Shown in pieces: positions 52,672 to 63,075 of a stretch of 64,000 nucleotides of DNA. Made by a program: the position numbers and the translations under genes. This DNA comes from Streptomyces mobaraensis NBRC 13819 = DSM 40847 (GTDB lineage: Bacteria > Actinomycetota > Actinomycetes > Streptomycetales > Streptomycetaceae), in the NCBI RefSeq assembly GCF_017916255.1, contig NZ_CP072827.1:4737501-4801500 (forward strand), in the 5' to 3' direction. The notes beneath the pieces are model-generated. The model was not told the origin of the DNA, did not search any database, and saw nothing but the letters and a program-made list of their open reading frames with translations. Within the stretch, counting starts at the first letter, position 1, and the number at the start of each line of letters is the position of its first letter.

Positions 52672-52719
52672 GACGCCTCCTGCCGCGGACGAAGGAAGGC
52701 GTCGTCGTTGACGCCTTCC
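52672..52719 (-). promoter_or_regulatory. katA leader with mutually exclusive hairpins around the RBS
   Basis: In the mRNA, segment 1 GGAAGGCGTC (52719-52710) pairs perfectly over 10 bp with segment 2 GACGCCTTCC (52703-52694). Segment 2 can instead pair with segment 3 GGAGGCGTC (52680-52672), the Shine-Dalgarno itself, with a one-base bulge. Pairing 1:2 frees the RBS; 2:3 hides it. Seen in sequence; switching is inferred. Confidence 0.6.
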
Positions 52720-52801
52720 GCACCGGGCAAGTCAACCGCCGCCGACAGGGCGTCGACAACACGGCCTCCGGGCCCCGTCCGACCTTGGCCGGAAAGTGCG
52801 G

Positions 52802-54841
52802 TCAGTGCCCCTGGGCGGACGGACCGGGCAGCCCCAGCTCGAACCACACCACCTTCCCCGTGCTCAGCCGCGTCGCACCCCATCGCCGGGCCAGCTTGTT
52901 CACCAGGTACAGCCCGCGCCCGCCCTCGTCCGACGGCCGGGCCTGCCGCAGCCGCGGCAGTTGCGGCACGTCGTCGCCGACCTCGCAGCGGAGCACGTCC
53001 GTCCGCAACAGGCGCAGCGTGATCGGCCGTTCCGCGTACCGGACGGCGTTGGTGATCACCTCGCTGACCAGCAGCTCCACCGCGTCCGTCAGCTCGGTCA
53101 GGCCCCAGCGGTCCAGCGCTCGGCGGGCCAGCCGGCGCGCCTGGCGGGCGGTCTGCGGGCGCGGGTCGAGGAACCAGTACGCGACGTCGCTGGGCGCTAT
53201 GCCCTCGAAGCGGGCGGCGAGCAGGGCGATGTCGTCGTCCCGGTCGCCCGGGCCGAGCATGCCCAGCACCTCGTCGCAGAGCGGCTCCAGCGGCGGCGGG
53301 TTGGGGCCGGTGAGACGCGCGGTGTCGATGAGGCGCTCGCGGAGCTGCTCTATGCCCGTCCACACGTCCCGGATCCGCGACTCGACGAGCCCGTCCGTGT
53401 AGAGGAGCAGCGTGGCCCCGGCGGGCGCGTCCAGCTCGACGGCCTCGAAGTCCACCCCGCCGACGCCGATCGGCGCGCCCGGCGGCACCCGCAGCACCTC
53501 GGCACGGCCGCCGCGGTGCAGCATGATGGGCGGCGGATGGCCCGCGTTGGCGATCACGATGCGGTGCGAGACCGGGTCGTAGACCGCGTAGAGGCAGGTC
53601 GCCATCCGGTCCGAACCCAGCCGCTGGGCCTGCTCGTCGAGGTGGTGCAGCACCTCCTGCGGTGGCAGGTCCAGGCCCGCCAGGGTCTGCGCGGTGGTGC
53701 GCAGCTGGCCCATGATCGCGGCGGACGTCATGGAGTGGCCCATCACGTCGCCGACGACCAGCGCGATCCGGTTGCCGGGCAGCGGGATCGCGTCGTACCA
53801 GTCGCCGCCCACCCGGGCGGTCTCCGCGGCCGGGAGGTAGCGGCTGGCAAGCCGGACACCGGTGGGCTGCGGGAGGGAGTCGGGGAGCATGGTGCGCTGG
53901 AGCTCGTCCGCGATGTACACCTCGCGGCCGTAGAGCACGGCCTTGTCCACACCGAGCGCGGTGTGGGTGGCGAGCTGCGCGGCCACCAGCAGGTCGTCGC
54001 CCTCGAACGCCGCCCGGTCGGGGCGGCGGATGAAGACCGCGGCGCCGATCACCCGGCGGCGGCCGCGCAGCGGCGCCAGGATCGTCCGTCGCCGCTGCGG
54101 TACGTGCCGGTCCTCGCCCAGCAGTTCGGGCAGGGCCGCCCGCGCGGCCGAGGAGTCCCCGAAGACCGGCCGGACACCCCGCAGCACCTCCGCGAGCGGC
54201 CCGCCTATGCGCACCTCGCAGCGCTCGGCCGCCTCGTCGGCGAGCTCCAGGCCCAGGCCGGGGGAGCCGGCCGTGGCGGGGCGGGCGCCGCCCTCCGGCG
54301 CCCCGGGCGCCTCCGGCGGCCAGACGCTGTCCGTGCCCATGCCGCGCGCGTACTCGGGGAGCCGGTCCGTGCGCCGCAGCCGCAGCACGACGGGGCCGAC
54401 GGGCCGCTCGTCGCCCACCGGCAGCGGGTCGCGCAGGTAGACGAGGATGGCGTCGGCGAAGGTCGGCACGGTGGCCCGGCAGAGGCCCAGCACGATCTCG
54501 TCCAGGTCGATGCCGCGGGCGATCCGGCGGGTGGCCGCGCCGACGAAGCGCAACCGCTCCCCGCCGCCGGGGTGCTGTCCGGCCGCGGGTCCCGTGCCGC
54601 CGGGCGGTCCGGCCGCCTCGGAGGCGCTCACGACGGGCCGTACGGGCCGCGCCCCGCGCGGCAGCGGCAGGCCGTCGTCGGGCCGGTCGCCTGGGGCGTC
54701 GCCGGTGGTGCCGCCGGGGCGGGGGCGTGGCGCTTCGGCCGAGGCGTGCGCCGGCGCGGGGGCCGGCGGGGGCGTCGGCACGGGGCTATGCCGGACTGCG
54801 GCATTCCGCTGTCCTCCGTGGGAGTCGGTCTGCTCCGTCAC
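52802..54841 (-). CDS. SpoIIE-type PP2C phosphatase with GAF and HATPase domains
   Basis: Encodes 679 aa. Low-complexity Pro/Ala N-terminus (1-95), GAF domain (about 100-295), SpoIIE/PP2C phosphatase ([62 protein letters not shown]) and a C-terminal RsbW-like HATPase ([31 protein letters not shown]). Such proteins regulate anti-sigma/anti-anti-sigma partner switches. No partner gene is adjacent. GTG start with a weak RBS. The sensed signal is unknown. Confidence 0.94.
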   Translation of the reverse strand: MTEQTDSHGGQRNAAVRHSPVPTPPPAPAPAHASAEAPRPRPGGTTGDAPGDRPDDGLPLPRGARPVRPVVSASEAAGPPGGTGPAAGQHPGGGERLRFVGAATRRIARGIDLDEIVLGLCRATVPTFADAILVYLRDPLPVGDERPVGPVVLRLRRTDRLPEYARGMGTDSVWPPEAPGAPEGGARPATAGSPGLGLELADEAAERCEVRIGGPLAEVLRGVRPVFGDSSAARAALPELLGEDRHVPQRRRTILAPLRGRRRVIGAAVFIRRPDRAAFEGDDLLVAAQLATHTALGVDKAVLYGREVYIADELQRTMLPDSLPQPTGVRLASRYLPAAETARVGGDWYDAIPLPGNRIALVVGDVMGHSMTSAAIMGQLRTTAQTLAGLDLPPQEVLHHLDEQAQRLGSDRMATCLYAVYDPVSHRIVIANAGHPPPIMLHRGGRAEVLRVPPGAPIGVGGVDFEAVELDAPAGATLLLYTDGLVESRIRDVWTGIEQLRERLIDTARLTGPNPPPLEPLCDEVLGMLGPGDRDDDIALLAARFEGIAPSDVAYWFLDPRPQTARQARRLARRALDRWGLTELTDAVELLVSEVITNAVRYAERPITLRLLRTDVLRCEVGDDVPQLPRLRQARPSDEGGRGLYLVNKLARRWGATRLSTGKVVWFELGLPGPSAQGH

Positions 54842-54896
54842 GCGTGGGGTTCCATCCGTCGGGGCGTCGAGCCCGGTCGCACAGGGCGCACCATGG

Positions 54897-55577
54897 TCAG
54901 GCGGCGCGTCGCAGATTGAGGAAGAGCTGGATCTCGGGCGGGACGTCCGTGCTCAGCGGGGCGTAGGCCAGCGAGTTCTCCCCGACGATCTCGAACCCCG
55001 CCTCGCGGACGACCTCCCGCAACTCGTCGCGCAGGTAACCCGATACCCGAATCGTGTTACCGAGGAACGGTATCGCATAGTCGTCCACGTCCGCCTCCAC
55101 CATCGAGAGAGCCATCAGCCCCCCGGGTCTCAGCAGTCCGTACAGCATCCGCAGCGCGTGCGGTATCTCCGGACGCGGCAGCATCAGCAGTGCGAAGAAG
55201 GCCGCGACGCCGTCGAAGGTGCCCAGCCGCCCGTCCCGCAGGTCGGCCAGGTCGGCCTGGTGGAACTCCGCGCCGGGGACGTGGGCGCGGGCCAGGTCGA
55301 GCATTCCGGCGGACAGGTCGACGCCCACCACCTCGTGCCCGGCCTCCACCAGCTGCCGGGCCGTCGGAAGGCCGGTGCCGCAGCCGATGTCGAGGATCCG
55401 GGAGCCGGCCGGCAGCGACTCCGCGAGCCACGCCCCGGACGCGAGCTGGCCCTCCTTGTGCGGGAACGCCTCGTCGTACCGGTCGCCGATGGCGTCGAAC
55501 GCCTCGGCCTGCCCGCTGCGGTCCAGGCCCGCGGGGGCGTAGCCGTCGTAGGCCCGCCGGATGTGGTCACCGCTCAC
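54897..55577 (-). CDS. Class I SAM-dependent methyltransferase
   Basis: Encodes 226 aa. Motif I LDIGCGTGLPT at about residues 63-73, motif II VVGVDLSAGMLDLAR, post-motif DLADLRDG, LRPGGLMALSMVEADVDD. GTG 55577 gives the family-like start SGDHIRRAYDGYA; GGGCGGAG lies close upstream. Natural substrate unknown; small-molecule methyltransferases are numerous in Streptomyces. Codirectional with the SpoIIE gene, 55 bp apart. Confidence 0.92.
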   Translation of the reverse strand: MSGDHIRRAYDGYAPAGLDRSGQAEAFDAIGDRYDEAFPHKEGQLASGAWLAESLPAGSRILDIGCGTGLPTARQLVEAGHEVVGVDLSAGMLDLARAHVPGAEFHQADLADLRDGRLGTFDGVAAFFALLMLPRPEIPHALRMLYGLLRPGGLMALSMVEADVDDYAIPFLGNTIRVSGYLRDELREVVREAGFEIVGENSLAYAPLSTDVPPEIQLFLNLRRAA

Positions 55578-55741
55578 CGCTCCGCCCTTCCGCCTGCTGC
55601 CTGTGCGAATACCTGACTGCCCGGGTAACAGCTGACTGACTGTCACATCTGCTGTCGCGCCTGGTGCGTTGCCTGTCGGCGACGCGCACGGGGGCGCGGA
55701 GGACGATCCTACGGTTGCCCCGCGGGGCGACGGCAAGCGCT

Positions 55742-56434
55742 TCACGCCCGCGTGGGCGCCGGAGTGCGCCCCCAGTCGTCCGGAAGCTCCGGCACCGGCC
55801 ACGCGGGGTCGGGCCGCCAGTGCTCCCAGCCGGAGGCGAACGGGGCGCCCCACGCCTGGATCCGCTCGACCGCCGCGTGCCCGGCGGCCCGCACCTCCTC
55901 GGCCCGGGCGGCTGACATCAGGCCCACCCGCTGCGCCTGCGCGAACTCGTCCTCGTCCTTCCACTCCCAACTGCGGTCCGGATACACGGCGATGTCCAGG
56001 AAGTGGTCCTCGGAGTCGACCCCGCCGGCCCAGCGCGCGAGCGGTTCCTCAAGATTCACGTACCAGTTTCTGAACCTCCAGTCGAGGTCCCAGAAGAGCC
56101 AGACCGACCAGGGCTCACCGGGCCGGGCCAGCTTGAGCACGCCCGTCCCGGACCAGGCGTCGACGCTCGTGGTACGCGGCTTGGTGTAGCGGGTCGCCAG
56201 GGGCTCCTGGTACGGGGGTCTGCCGTCGGCGAGCACGGGACGGACGCACGCCGTCCCCGGCGCCACCCAGACGGCGAGCAGGTCCGCGGTGTCCTGGACG
56301 ACCGTCACCGGCCGGCAGATGTGCACCCGGTCCTCGGCATTGGCGCGGTACCGCCAGAGGATCCGGTCGCCGGGCGCCCAGAAACCGCCCGCGGAGCCTG
56401 CCGTGGTCCTGGTGTCCGCTGTCTCCGCTGCCAT
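55742..56434 (-). CDS. DUF402 (FomD-like) protein
   Basis: Encodes 230 aa. The DUF402 barrel occupies about residues 85-190: VWLFWDLDWRFRNWYVNLEEP, the acidic metal-binding cluster GVDSEDHFLDIAVYPD and WKDEDEF. Members include nucleotide or phosphonate-CMP hydrolases such as FomD, so a metal-dependent nucleotide phosphatase role is plausible. 76 bp separate it from the end of fumC; it may be cotranscribed. Confidence 0.9.
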   Translation of the reverse strand: MAAETADTRTTAGSAGGFWAPGDRILWRYRANAEDRVHICRPVTVVQDTADLLAVWVAPGTACVRPVLADGRPPYQEPLATRYTKPRTTSVDAWSGTGVLKLARPGEPWSVWLFWDLDWRFRNWYVNLEEPLARWAGGVDSEDHFLDIAVYPDRSWEWKDEDEFAQAQRVGLMSAARAEEVRAAGHAAVERIQAWGAPFASGWEHWRPDPAWPVPELPDDWGRTPAPTRA

Positions 56435-56510
56435 GCGCAGATCTTAGGGGGCGGGGCCGGGCCCGTGCCGTGATGTGTACCGCACGGGCAACGGCCGTTC
56501 GGATCCCGCG

Positions 56511-57905
56511 TTACGGCCGCGTCATCCGCAGGACGTCCAGGGCCTCATCGAGCTGGTCCATGGTCAGCAGCCCGCGCTCGACGTACCCCTCGTCGAGCAC
56601 CACCTGACGGATCGTCTTCCGCTCCGCCAGCGACTTCTTGGCGACCTTCGCCGCCTCCTCGTACCCGATGTACCGGTTGAGCGGCGTGACCACCGAGGGG
56701 GACGACTCGGCGTACTCCCGCGCCCGCTCCACGTTCGCCGTGATCCCGTCGACCGTCCGGTCGGCCAGCAGCCGCGCCGCGTTGCCGAGCAGCCGCACCG
56801 ACTCCAGCAGGTTCTTGGCCATCACCGGCAGCATCACGTTGAGCTCGAAGTTGCCCGCCGCGCCCGCCGTGGCCACCGTCGCGTCGTTGCCGATCACCTG
56901 GGCGGCGACCATCAGCACGGCCTCCGGGATCACCGGGTTGACCTTGCCCGGCATGATCGAGGAGCCCGGCTGGAGGTCGGGAAGGCTGATCTCGGCCAGA
57001 CCCGTGCGCGGCCCCGAGGACATCCAGCGCAGATCGTTGGCGATCTTCGTGAGGCCGACGGCGATGGTCCGCAGCTGGCCGCTGGTCTCCACCAGGCCGT
57101 CGCGCGCGCCCTGCGCCTCGAAGTGGTCGCGGGCCTCGGTGAGCGGCAGCCCGGTGGCCCGCGCGACCTCGGCGATGACGGCGGCGGAGAAGCCGGCCGG
57201 GGTGTTGATGCCGGTGCCCACCGCCGTTCCGCCCAGCGGGAGTTCGGCCAGCCGCGGCAGCGAGGCGCGCAGCCGCTCGACGCCGTACCGGACCTGCGCC
57301 GCGTAGCCGCCGAACTCCTGGCCGAGCGTCACGGGCGTGGCGTCCATCAGGTGCGTCCGGCCCGACTTGACGACCTCGGCGAACTCCTCGGCCTTGCGCT
57401 CCAGCGCCGCCGCCAGGTGCTCCAGCGCCGGGATCAGCTCGCGGGTGACGGCGGCCGTGGCGGCGATGTGGATCGAGGACGGGAAGACGTCGTTGGACGA
57501 CTGGCTGGCGTTGACGTGGTCGTTGGGGTGCACGTCCCGGCCCAGGCGCTCGCTCGCGAGGGTGGCGACGACCTCGTTGGTATTCATGTTGGAGGACGTG
57601 CCGGAACCGGTCTGGAAGACGTCGACCGGGAAGTGCTCGTCCCAGCGCCCCTCGGCGACCTCGGCCGCGGCGGCGGCGATCGCCTCCGCCACCTCCTCGT
57701 CGACCACGCCCAGCTCGGCGTTGACCTTGGCGGCGGCCGCCTTGATCCGGGCCAGCGCCTCGATGTGCGCCCGCTCCAGCCGCTGCCCGCTGACCGGGAA
57801 GTTCTCCACGGCCCGCTGGGTCTGCGCCCGCCACTTGGCGTGTGCGGGGACGCGCACCTCACCCATCGAGTCGTGCTCGATCCGGTACTGATCGCTCTCG
57901 GTCAT
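56511..57905 (-). CDS. fumC: Fumarate hydratase class II
   Basis: Encodes 464 aa. Iron-independent fumarase: fumarate plus water to L-malate. Signatures: [41 protein letters not shown], and the family motif [11 protein letters not shown] with the catalytic Ser. ATG 57905 is preferred over GTG 57911, since GGAGG then sits 9 nt upstream. A class I fumarase lies 1.9 kb away. Divergent from the SGNH-lectin gene. Confidence 0.96.
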   Translation of the reverse strand: MTESDQYRIEHDSMGEVRVPAHAKWRAQTQRAVENFPVSGQRLERAHIEALARIKAAAAKVNAELGVVDEEVAEAIAAAAAEVAEGRWDEHFPVDVFQTGSGTSSNMNTNEVVATLASERLGRDVHPNDHVNASQSSNDVFPSSIHIAATAAVTRELIPALEHLAAALERKAEEFAEVVKSGRTHLMDATPVTLGQEFGGYAAQVRYGVERLRASLPRLAELPLGGTAVGTGINTPAGFSAAVIAEVARATGLPLTEARDHFEAQGARDGLVETSGQLRTIAVGLTKIANDLRWMSSGPRTGLAEISLPDLQPGSSIMPGKVNPVIPEAVLMVAAQVIGNDATVATAGAAGNFELNVMLPVMAKNLLESVRLLGNAARLLADRTVDGITANVERAREYAESSPSVVTPLNRYIGYEEAAKVAKKSLAERKTIRQVVLDEGYVERGLLTMDQLDEALDVLRMTRP

Positions 57906-58013
57906 CGTCACTTACCTCCTGTGGAGTACAGCGTTTGGCCGGTTCACCGTGTTCCCGAAGGCCACTACCAGCCAGTAAATACCGCGAGTAACAACAGAAA
58001 TCGGGGAGGCTCC

Positions 58014-59540
58014 ATGACACGCAGACCCACCCTGCGCTGTTCTCTCGCGGCCGTCGCCGCCTTCGCGGCCGTTTTCGGAGGAACGACCGGAACCATGGCC
58101 ACCGGTGCCACGGCCCACGCCGCCACCGCCGCCACGGGCGCCACGCCGCTCTCGCCGGAGCTGGAGAAGATCCGGGCCGCCGAAGCCGTCAAGCTCTACG
58201 GCGACGCAGCCGAACGCCCGCTCGCCGAACGCAAGACCTCCCTGCTGTCCCTCGGCGACAGCGAGATATCCGGCGAGGGCGTCGGCACCTACGAACCCGG
58301 CACCAGCGGACCGGACAACTGGTGCCACCGCTCGCCCGAGGCCGCCATCCACCGCACGGCCATCCCCGCCGACGTCACCTACAACGTCGCCTGCTCCGGT
58401 GCCACCACCGCCAACATCCGCATCGGCGGCACCAAGCAGTACGCGGACGAACTGGTCCAGAGCGACAACCTCGCCGTCAAGGCCCGCAACACCCGCGTCA
58501 AGATGGTCCTCCTCGTCGCCGGCGCCAACGACGACCTCCAGTTCGGCCCGGTCATGACCGACTGCGTCACCCGCTACCTCACCCTCCAGGGCACCTGCGA
58601 GCCGAAGTACGACCCCGGCTGGCAGGCCCGCGTCGACGGCCTGGTCCCCAAGGTCGAACAGACCGTCCGCGACCTGCGCACGGTGATGCGCGACGCCGGC
58701 TACGCCGACGGCGACTACAAACTCGTCGTCATGGGCTACCCGAGCCCCATCGGCCCCGACATCGAGGACAACCCGAACTACCCCGGCAAGCTCCCAGGTG
58801 GCTGCGTCGGCTACACCTCGGACGCGGCCTGGGGCCGCAACACCGCCGTCCCCGCCTTCGAACGCGGCATGCGCCGGGCCGCCCGCGAGAGCGGCGCCTC
58901 CTACCTGGACAACTCGCGCCTGTTCCACGGCCACGAGGTGTGCATGGACGACGCCTGGGCCCGCGGGCTGTACATCGACCTCTCCAACCCCGTCCCCCCG
59001 GACTCCAACTCCGTCCGCCAGTCCTTCCACCCCAACACCCGCGGCCACGCCGCCTTCGCCGCCTGCCTGACCGCGTTCTACGCCTCCGACCGCCGCGAGG
59101 CCGGCTGCGCCGACCCGGCGAGCACCGGGAAGCCCGAGCTGTACGGCGGCGCCTGGGACGACGCGTACCGGCCGCTGCGCAACGACGCGACCGGCACCTG
59201 CGTCGACGCGTACGGCGCTTCGTCGCGCAACGGGACGACCGTCGGCGGCTGGGACTGCACCGGCAACCGCAACCAGGAGTGGTGGTACGACGGGGGGCGC
59301 GGGTCGTTGCGGACCGCCCTCTCCCACGACCGGTGCGTCGACGTCCCGGGCGGCAAATACGCGGCCGGCACCGCCGTCGCCCTGTGGAACTGCCACGGCG
59401 GCGACAACCAGCGCTTCACCCGCACCGGCGGAACGTTCCGCCCGACGGCGGCCCCGGACCTGTGCCTGACGCTCGCGTCGGCGAAGGACCCGGTACGCCT
59501 CCAGCGGTGCGACGGCTCGCGGAGCCAGAGCTTCGCCTGA
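58014..59540 (+). CDS. Secreted SGNH/GDSL hydrolase with C-terminal ricin-type lectin domain
   Basis: Encodes 508 aa. Signal peptide (LRCSLAAVAAFAAVFGG...AHA), SGNH hydrolase with block I SLGDSEISGEG (Ser about 83), block III GANDDL, block V FHPNTRGH, then a ricin B-like beta-trefoil (about residues 370-508) with repeats ending NRNQEWWYD, GDNQRFTR and RSQSFA. Likely a carbohydrate-targeted esterase or lipase; several Cys probably form disulfides. GGGGAGG upstream; followed by a repetitive terminator element. Confidence 0.93.
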   Translation: MTRRPTLRCSLAAVAAFAAVFGGTTGTMATGATAHAATAATGATPLSPELEKIRAAEAVKLYGDAAERPLAERKTSLLSLGDSEISGEGVGTYEPGTSGPDNWCHRSPEAAIHRTAIPADVTYNVACSGATTANIRIGGTKQYADELVQSDNLAVKARNTRVKMVLLVAGANDDLQFGPVMTDCVTRYLTLQGTCEPKYDPGWQARVDGLVPKVEQTVRDLRTVMRDAGYADGDYKLVVMGYPSPIGPDIEDNPNYPGKLPGGCVGYTSDAAWGRNTAVPAFERGMRRAARESGASYLDNSRLFHGHEVCMDDAWARGLYIDLSNPVPPDSNSVRQSFHPNTRGHAAFAACLTAFYASDRREAGCADPASTGKPELYGGAWDDAYRPLRNDATGTCVDAYGASSRNGTTVGGWDCTGNRNQEWWYDGGRGSLRTALSHDRCVDVPGGKYAAGTAVALWNCHGGDNQRFTRTGGTFRPTAAPDLCLTLASAKDPVRLQRCDGSRSQSFA

Positions 59541-59623
59541 GGGCGGGGGGGGAGCCCCGGTCCCGCCCTTTCACCGTTTCTTGCGGGGAGGGCCCCGCAC
59601 CCCCGAAGCGCGCTGCGCGCGCT

Positions 59624-59672
59624 GTCCTCAAACGCCGGACGGGCTATATCAGCCCGTCCGGCGTTTGAGGAC
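59624..59672. repeat. 22-bp-stem extragenic palindromic element / terminator
   Basis: 59624-59645 pairs perfectly with 59651-59672 around ATATC; the arm core is CAAACGCCGGACGGGCT. Flanking CGAGCGGCGAAGCCGCGA, GGGTCTGGGGCGG and GCAGCCCCAGG match a repetitive element I know to be widespread between Streptomyces genes. Acts as terminator between SGNH and fumB. Confidence 0.85.
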
Positions 59673-59779
59673 GAGCGGCGAAGCCGCGACAAGCGGGGTC
59701 TGGGGCGGCAGCCCCAGGAAACTGGGGGCACCTCCCAGCGGTAGCTGGGGGAGAAAGGGCGGGGCTGGGGCAACCCCCG

Positions 59780-61462
<1,683 letters not shown>

Positions 61463-61613
61463 CGCGGCGATTCCTCACTCACTCTGCGGGTTGGGTGTGC
61501 CGGACGGGTCCGGGGGGACCGTCGGCGTCTCTCAGGGTAGGCCGCCGGACGGGCGCCGGGCCGGTGAGGTTGCCCTCACAAGCGACGGTCCGCGGCTCTG
61601 CGGCCCGTACCCC

Positions 61614-61649
61614 TGTCGCGATCTATCGCGAGTCGGTAGGCTGGTGTCC
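61614..61649 (+). promoter_or_regulatory. Promoter of the DUF1707 gene with palindrome; leaderless start likely
   Basis: TGTCGC (61614-61619), 17 bp, TAGGCT (61637-61642). The expected start is at about 61649-61650, exactly the GTG codon. TCGCGAT-CT-ATCGCGA (61616-61631), a perfect 16-bp palindrome, covers the -35 and spacer and could be a repressor site. Confidence 0.6.
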
Positions 61650-62336
61650 GTGGACGAGTCATCGCTGGAGAAGCGCCGAGTGCCCCTGACCAAGACCCCC
61701 GCCGCGGCACCGGTCGCGCCCGCCGCGCCCGCCGGGTCGGCCCTGCGCGCGTCCGACGCGGACCGCGACCGGATGGCGGACATCCTGCGCGAGGCGCTGG
61801 CGGAGGGCCGGCTCACCCCGGACGAGCACGCCGACCGCGTCGACGCCGTGTACCGGGCGCGTACGGTCGGCGAGTTGGAGCCGCTGGTCCGGGATCTGCC
61901 GGCCGGCGCCGCCCGGCCCGCCGCCGCCCACCGCCCGTTCCCGGCGGACCCTTACGCGGCGACCGCCCCCGCGGAGAACCTGATAGCCGTCTTCGGCGGC
62001 GCCGGCCGCCGGGGCCGCTGGCGCGCGGGCGCCAGGCTGAACGCGTTCGCGCTGTTCGGCGGTGTGGAGATCGACCTCACGGAGGCGCTCTTCGAACAGC
62101 GGACGGTGGTCGTCAACAGCTGGGCCCTCTTCGGCGGTGTGGAGATCAAGGTCCCCGAGAACGTCTCGCTGCGCTGCACCGGCACGGGTGTCTTCGGCGG
62201 CTTCGACGTCGACGGCCACGAGTCGCCCGACGAGGGCGCCCCGGTGGTCGTGGTGACCGGCTGGGCGCTGTTCGGCGGGGTCGTGGCCAAGGCCCGTCCC
62301 GGCAAGCGCGTCAAGGACCTCCGCGCGGCCGGCTGA
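61650..62336 (+). CDS. DUF1707 domain protein with cell-wall-active-antibiotic-response-like C-terminus
   Basis: Encodes 228 aa. The DUF1707 motif LRASDADRDRMADILREALAEGRLTPDEHADRVDAVYRARTVGEL (split across residues 33-78) is followed by repeats of F/L-FGGV (IAVFGGAG, FALFGGVEID, WALFGGVEIK, GVFGGFDVD, WALFGGVVAK), a beta-helix-like domain related to LiaF. Possible membrane-stress sensing. The start is probably a leaderless GTG at 61650; GTG 61680 with GGAGAAG upstream is the alternative. Confidence 0.9.
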   Translation: MDESSLEKRRVPLTKTPAAAPVAPAAPAGSALRASDADRDRMADILREALAEGRLTPDEHADRVDAVYRARTVGELEPLVRDLPAGAARPAAAHRPFPADPYAATAPAENLIAVFGGAGRRGRWRAGARLNAFALFGGVEIDLTEALFEQRTVVVNSWALFGGVEIKVPENVSLRCTGTGVFGGFDVDGHESPDEGAPVVVVTGWALFGGVVAKARPGKRVKDLRAAG

Positions 62337-62566
62337 CCGCGCCGCGCCCGGTCGCGGGCGAGGCGCGGGCGGCTGGAGGCGGGACGGGGGTGACGGACGG
62401 GATTCCGCTCATGGCAACGGTGTGAATAAGCACGCGCACAGCGGGTAAAGCTTGGTGCATCGTCTCTCGTACGGCCGCGGGTGCGACTGTCCGACAGGGG
62501 CCGTGCAGGGTGAGACGGGCAAGGGTGACTCAACCGGCCGAGCAAAGCCGTCGTCAGGAGTGGACC

Positions 62567-62923
62567 GTGCTGCTACCGCATCAGCCCCTGCAGGAAGCCG
62601 CCGTACCGTCGCCGCGGATGTCCGCGCGGGATCAGGCCGGCCCCTGGCATTCGGAGGCGGTGTGCCGCCGGGACGAAGCCGGTCTGTTCTTCGCACCGTC
62701 GAAGGAGCCCACGGCGGCACGTCTGTCCCGCGAGGAAGCCGCCAAACGCGTCTGCGCGCGCTGCCCCGTGATGGTCGAGTGCCGGGAGCACGCGCTGCTC
62801 CAGCCCGAGCCGTACGGCGTGTGGGGCGGCCTCACCGCCGCCGAGCGCCGCGTCGTGCTGGCCCGCCGGCGGCGCCGGGACGCGGAGCTGCAGCGCTCCA
62901 CCCGGGTGGCCGCGGCGGGATAG
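62567..62923 (+). CDS. wblI: WhiB-like [4Fe-4S] regulatory protein
   Basis: Encodes 118 aa. Four conserved Cys: Cys33 and the CARCPVMVEC group (63, 66, 72), then GVWGGL and a basic C-terminus RRRRR for DNA contact. Wbl proteins bind an iron-sulfur cluster and act with sigma factors in development, redox or antibiotic resistance. GTG 62567 with GGAG at 6 nt. Position beside glpX matches WblI of S. coelicolor, hence the symbol; function of that protein is poorly defined. Confidence 0.9.
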   Translation: MLLPHQPLQEAAVPSPRMSARDQAGPWHSEAVCRRDEAGLFFAPSKEPTAARLSREEAAKRVCARCPVMVECREHALLQPEPYGVWGGLTAAERRVVLARRRRRDAELQRSTRVAAAG

Positions 62924-63075
62924 CGGACGCCCCGGGGTTCCCGGACGCCGGACGGGCCGGCCGTGACCGATGGCACGCGGCTCCGCCCGTCCGGCGTCCG
63001 GGGACGGGCGGCGAGCCGCTTCCCGGGGCCGTGTGAGGACCGGCCGGGCTGTTCGCGCCGGCCGGCCCGCTCCGC

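Noticed and set aside
56475..58013. N-terminal extension of the SGNH gene frame
   Set aside because: Runs antisense through fumC; the signal peptide and RBS place the start at 58014.
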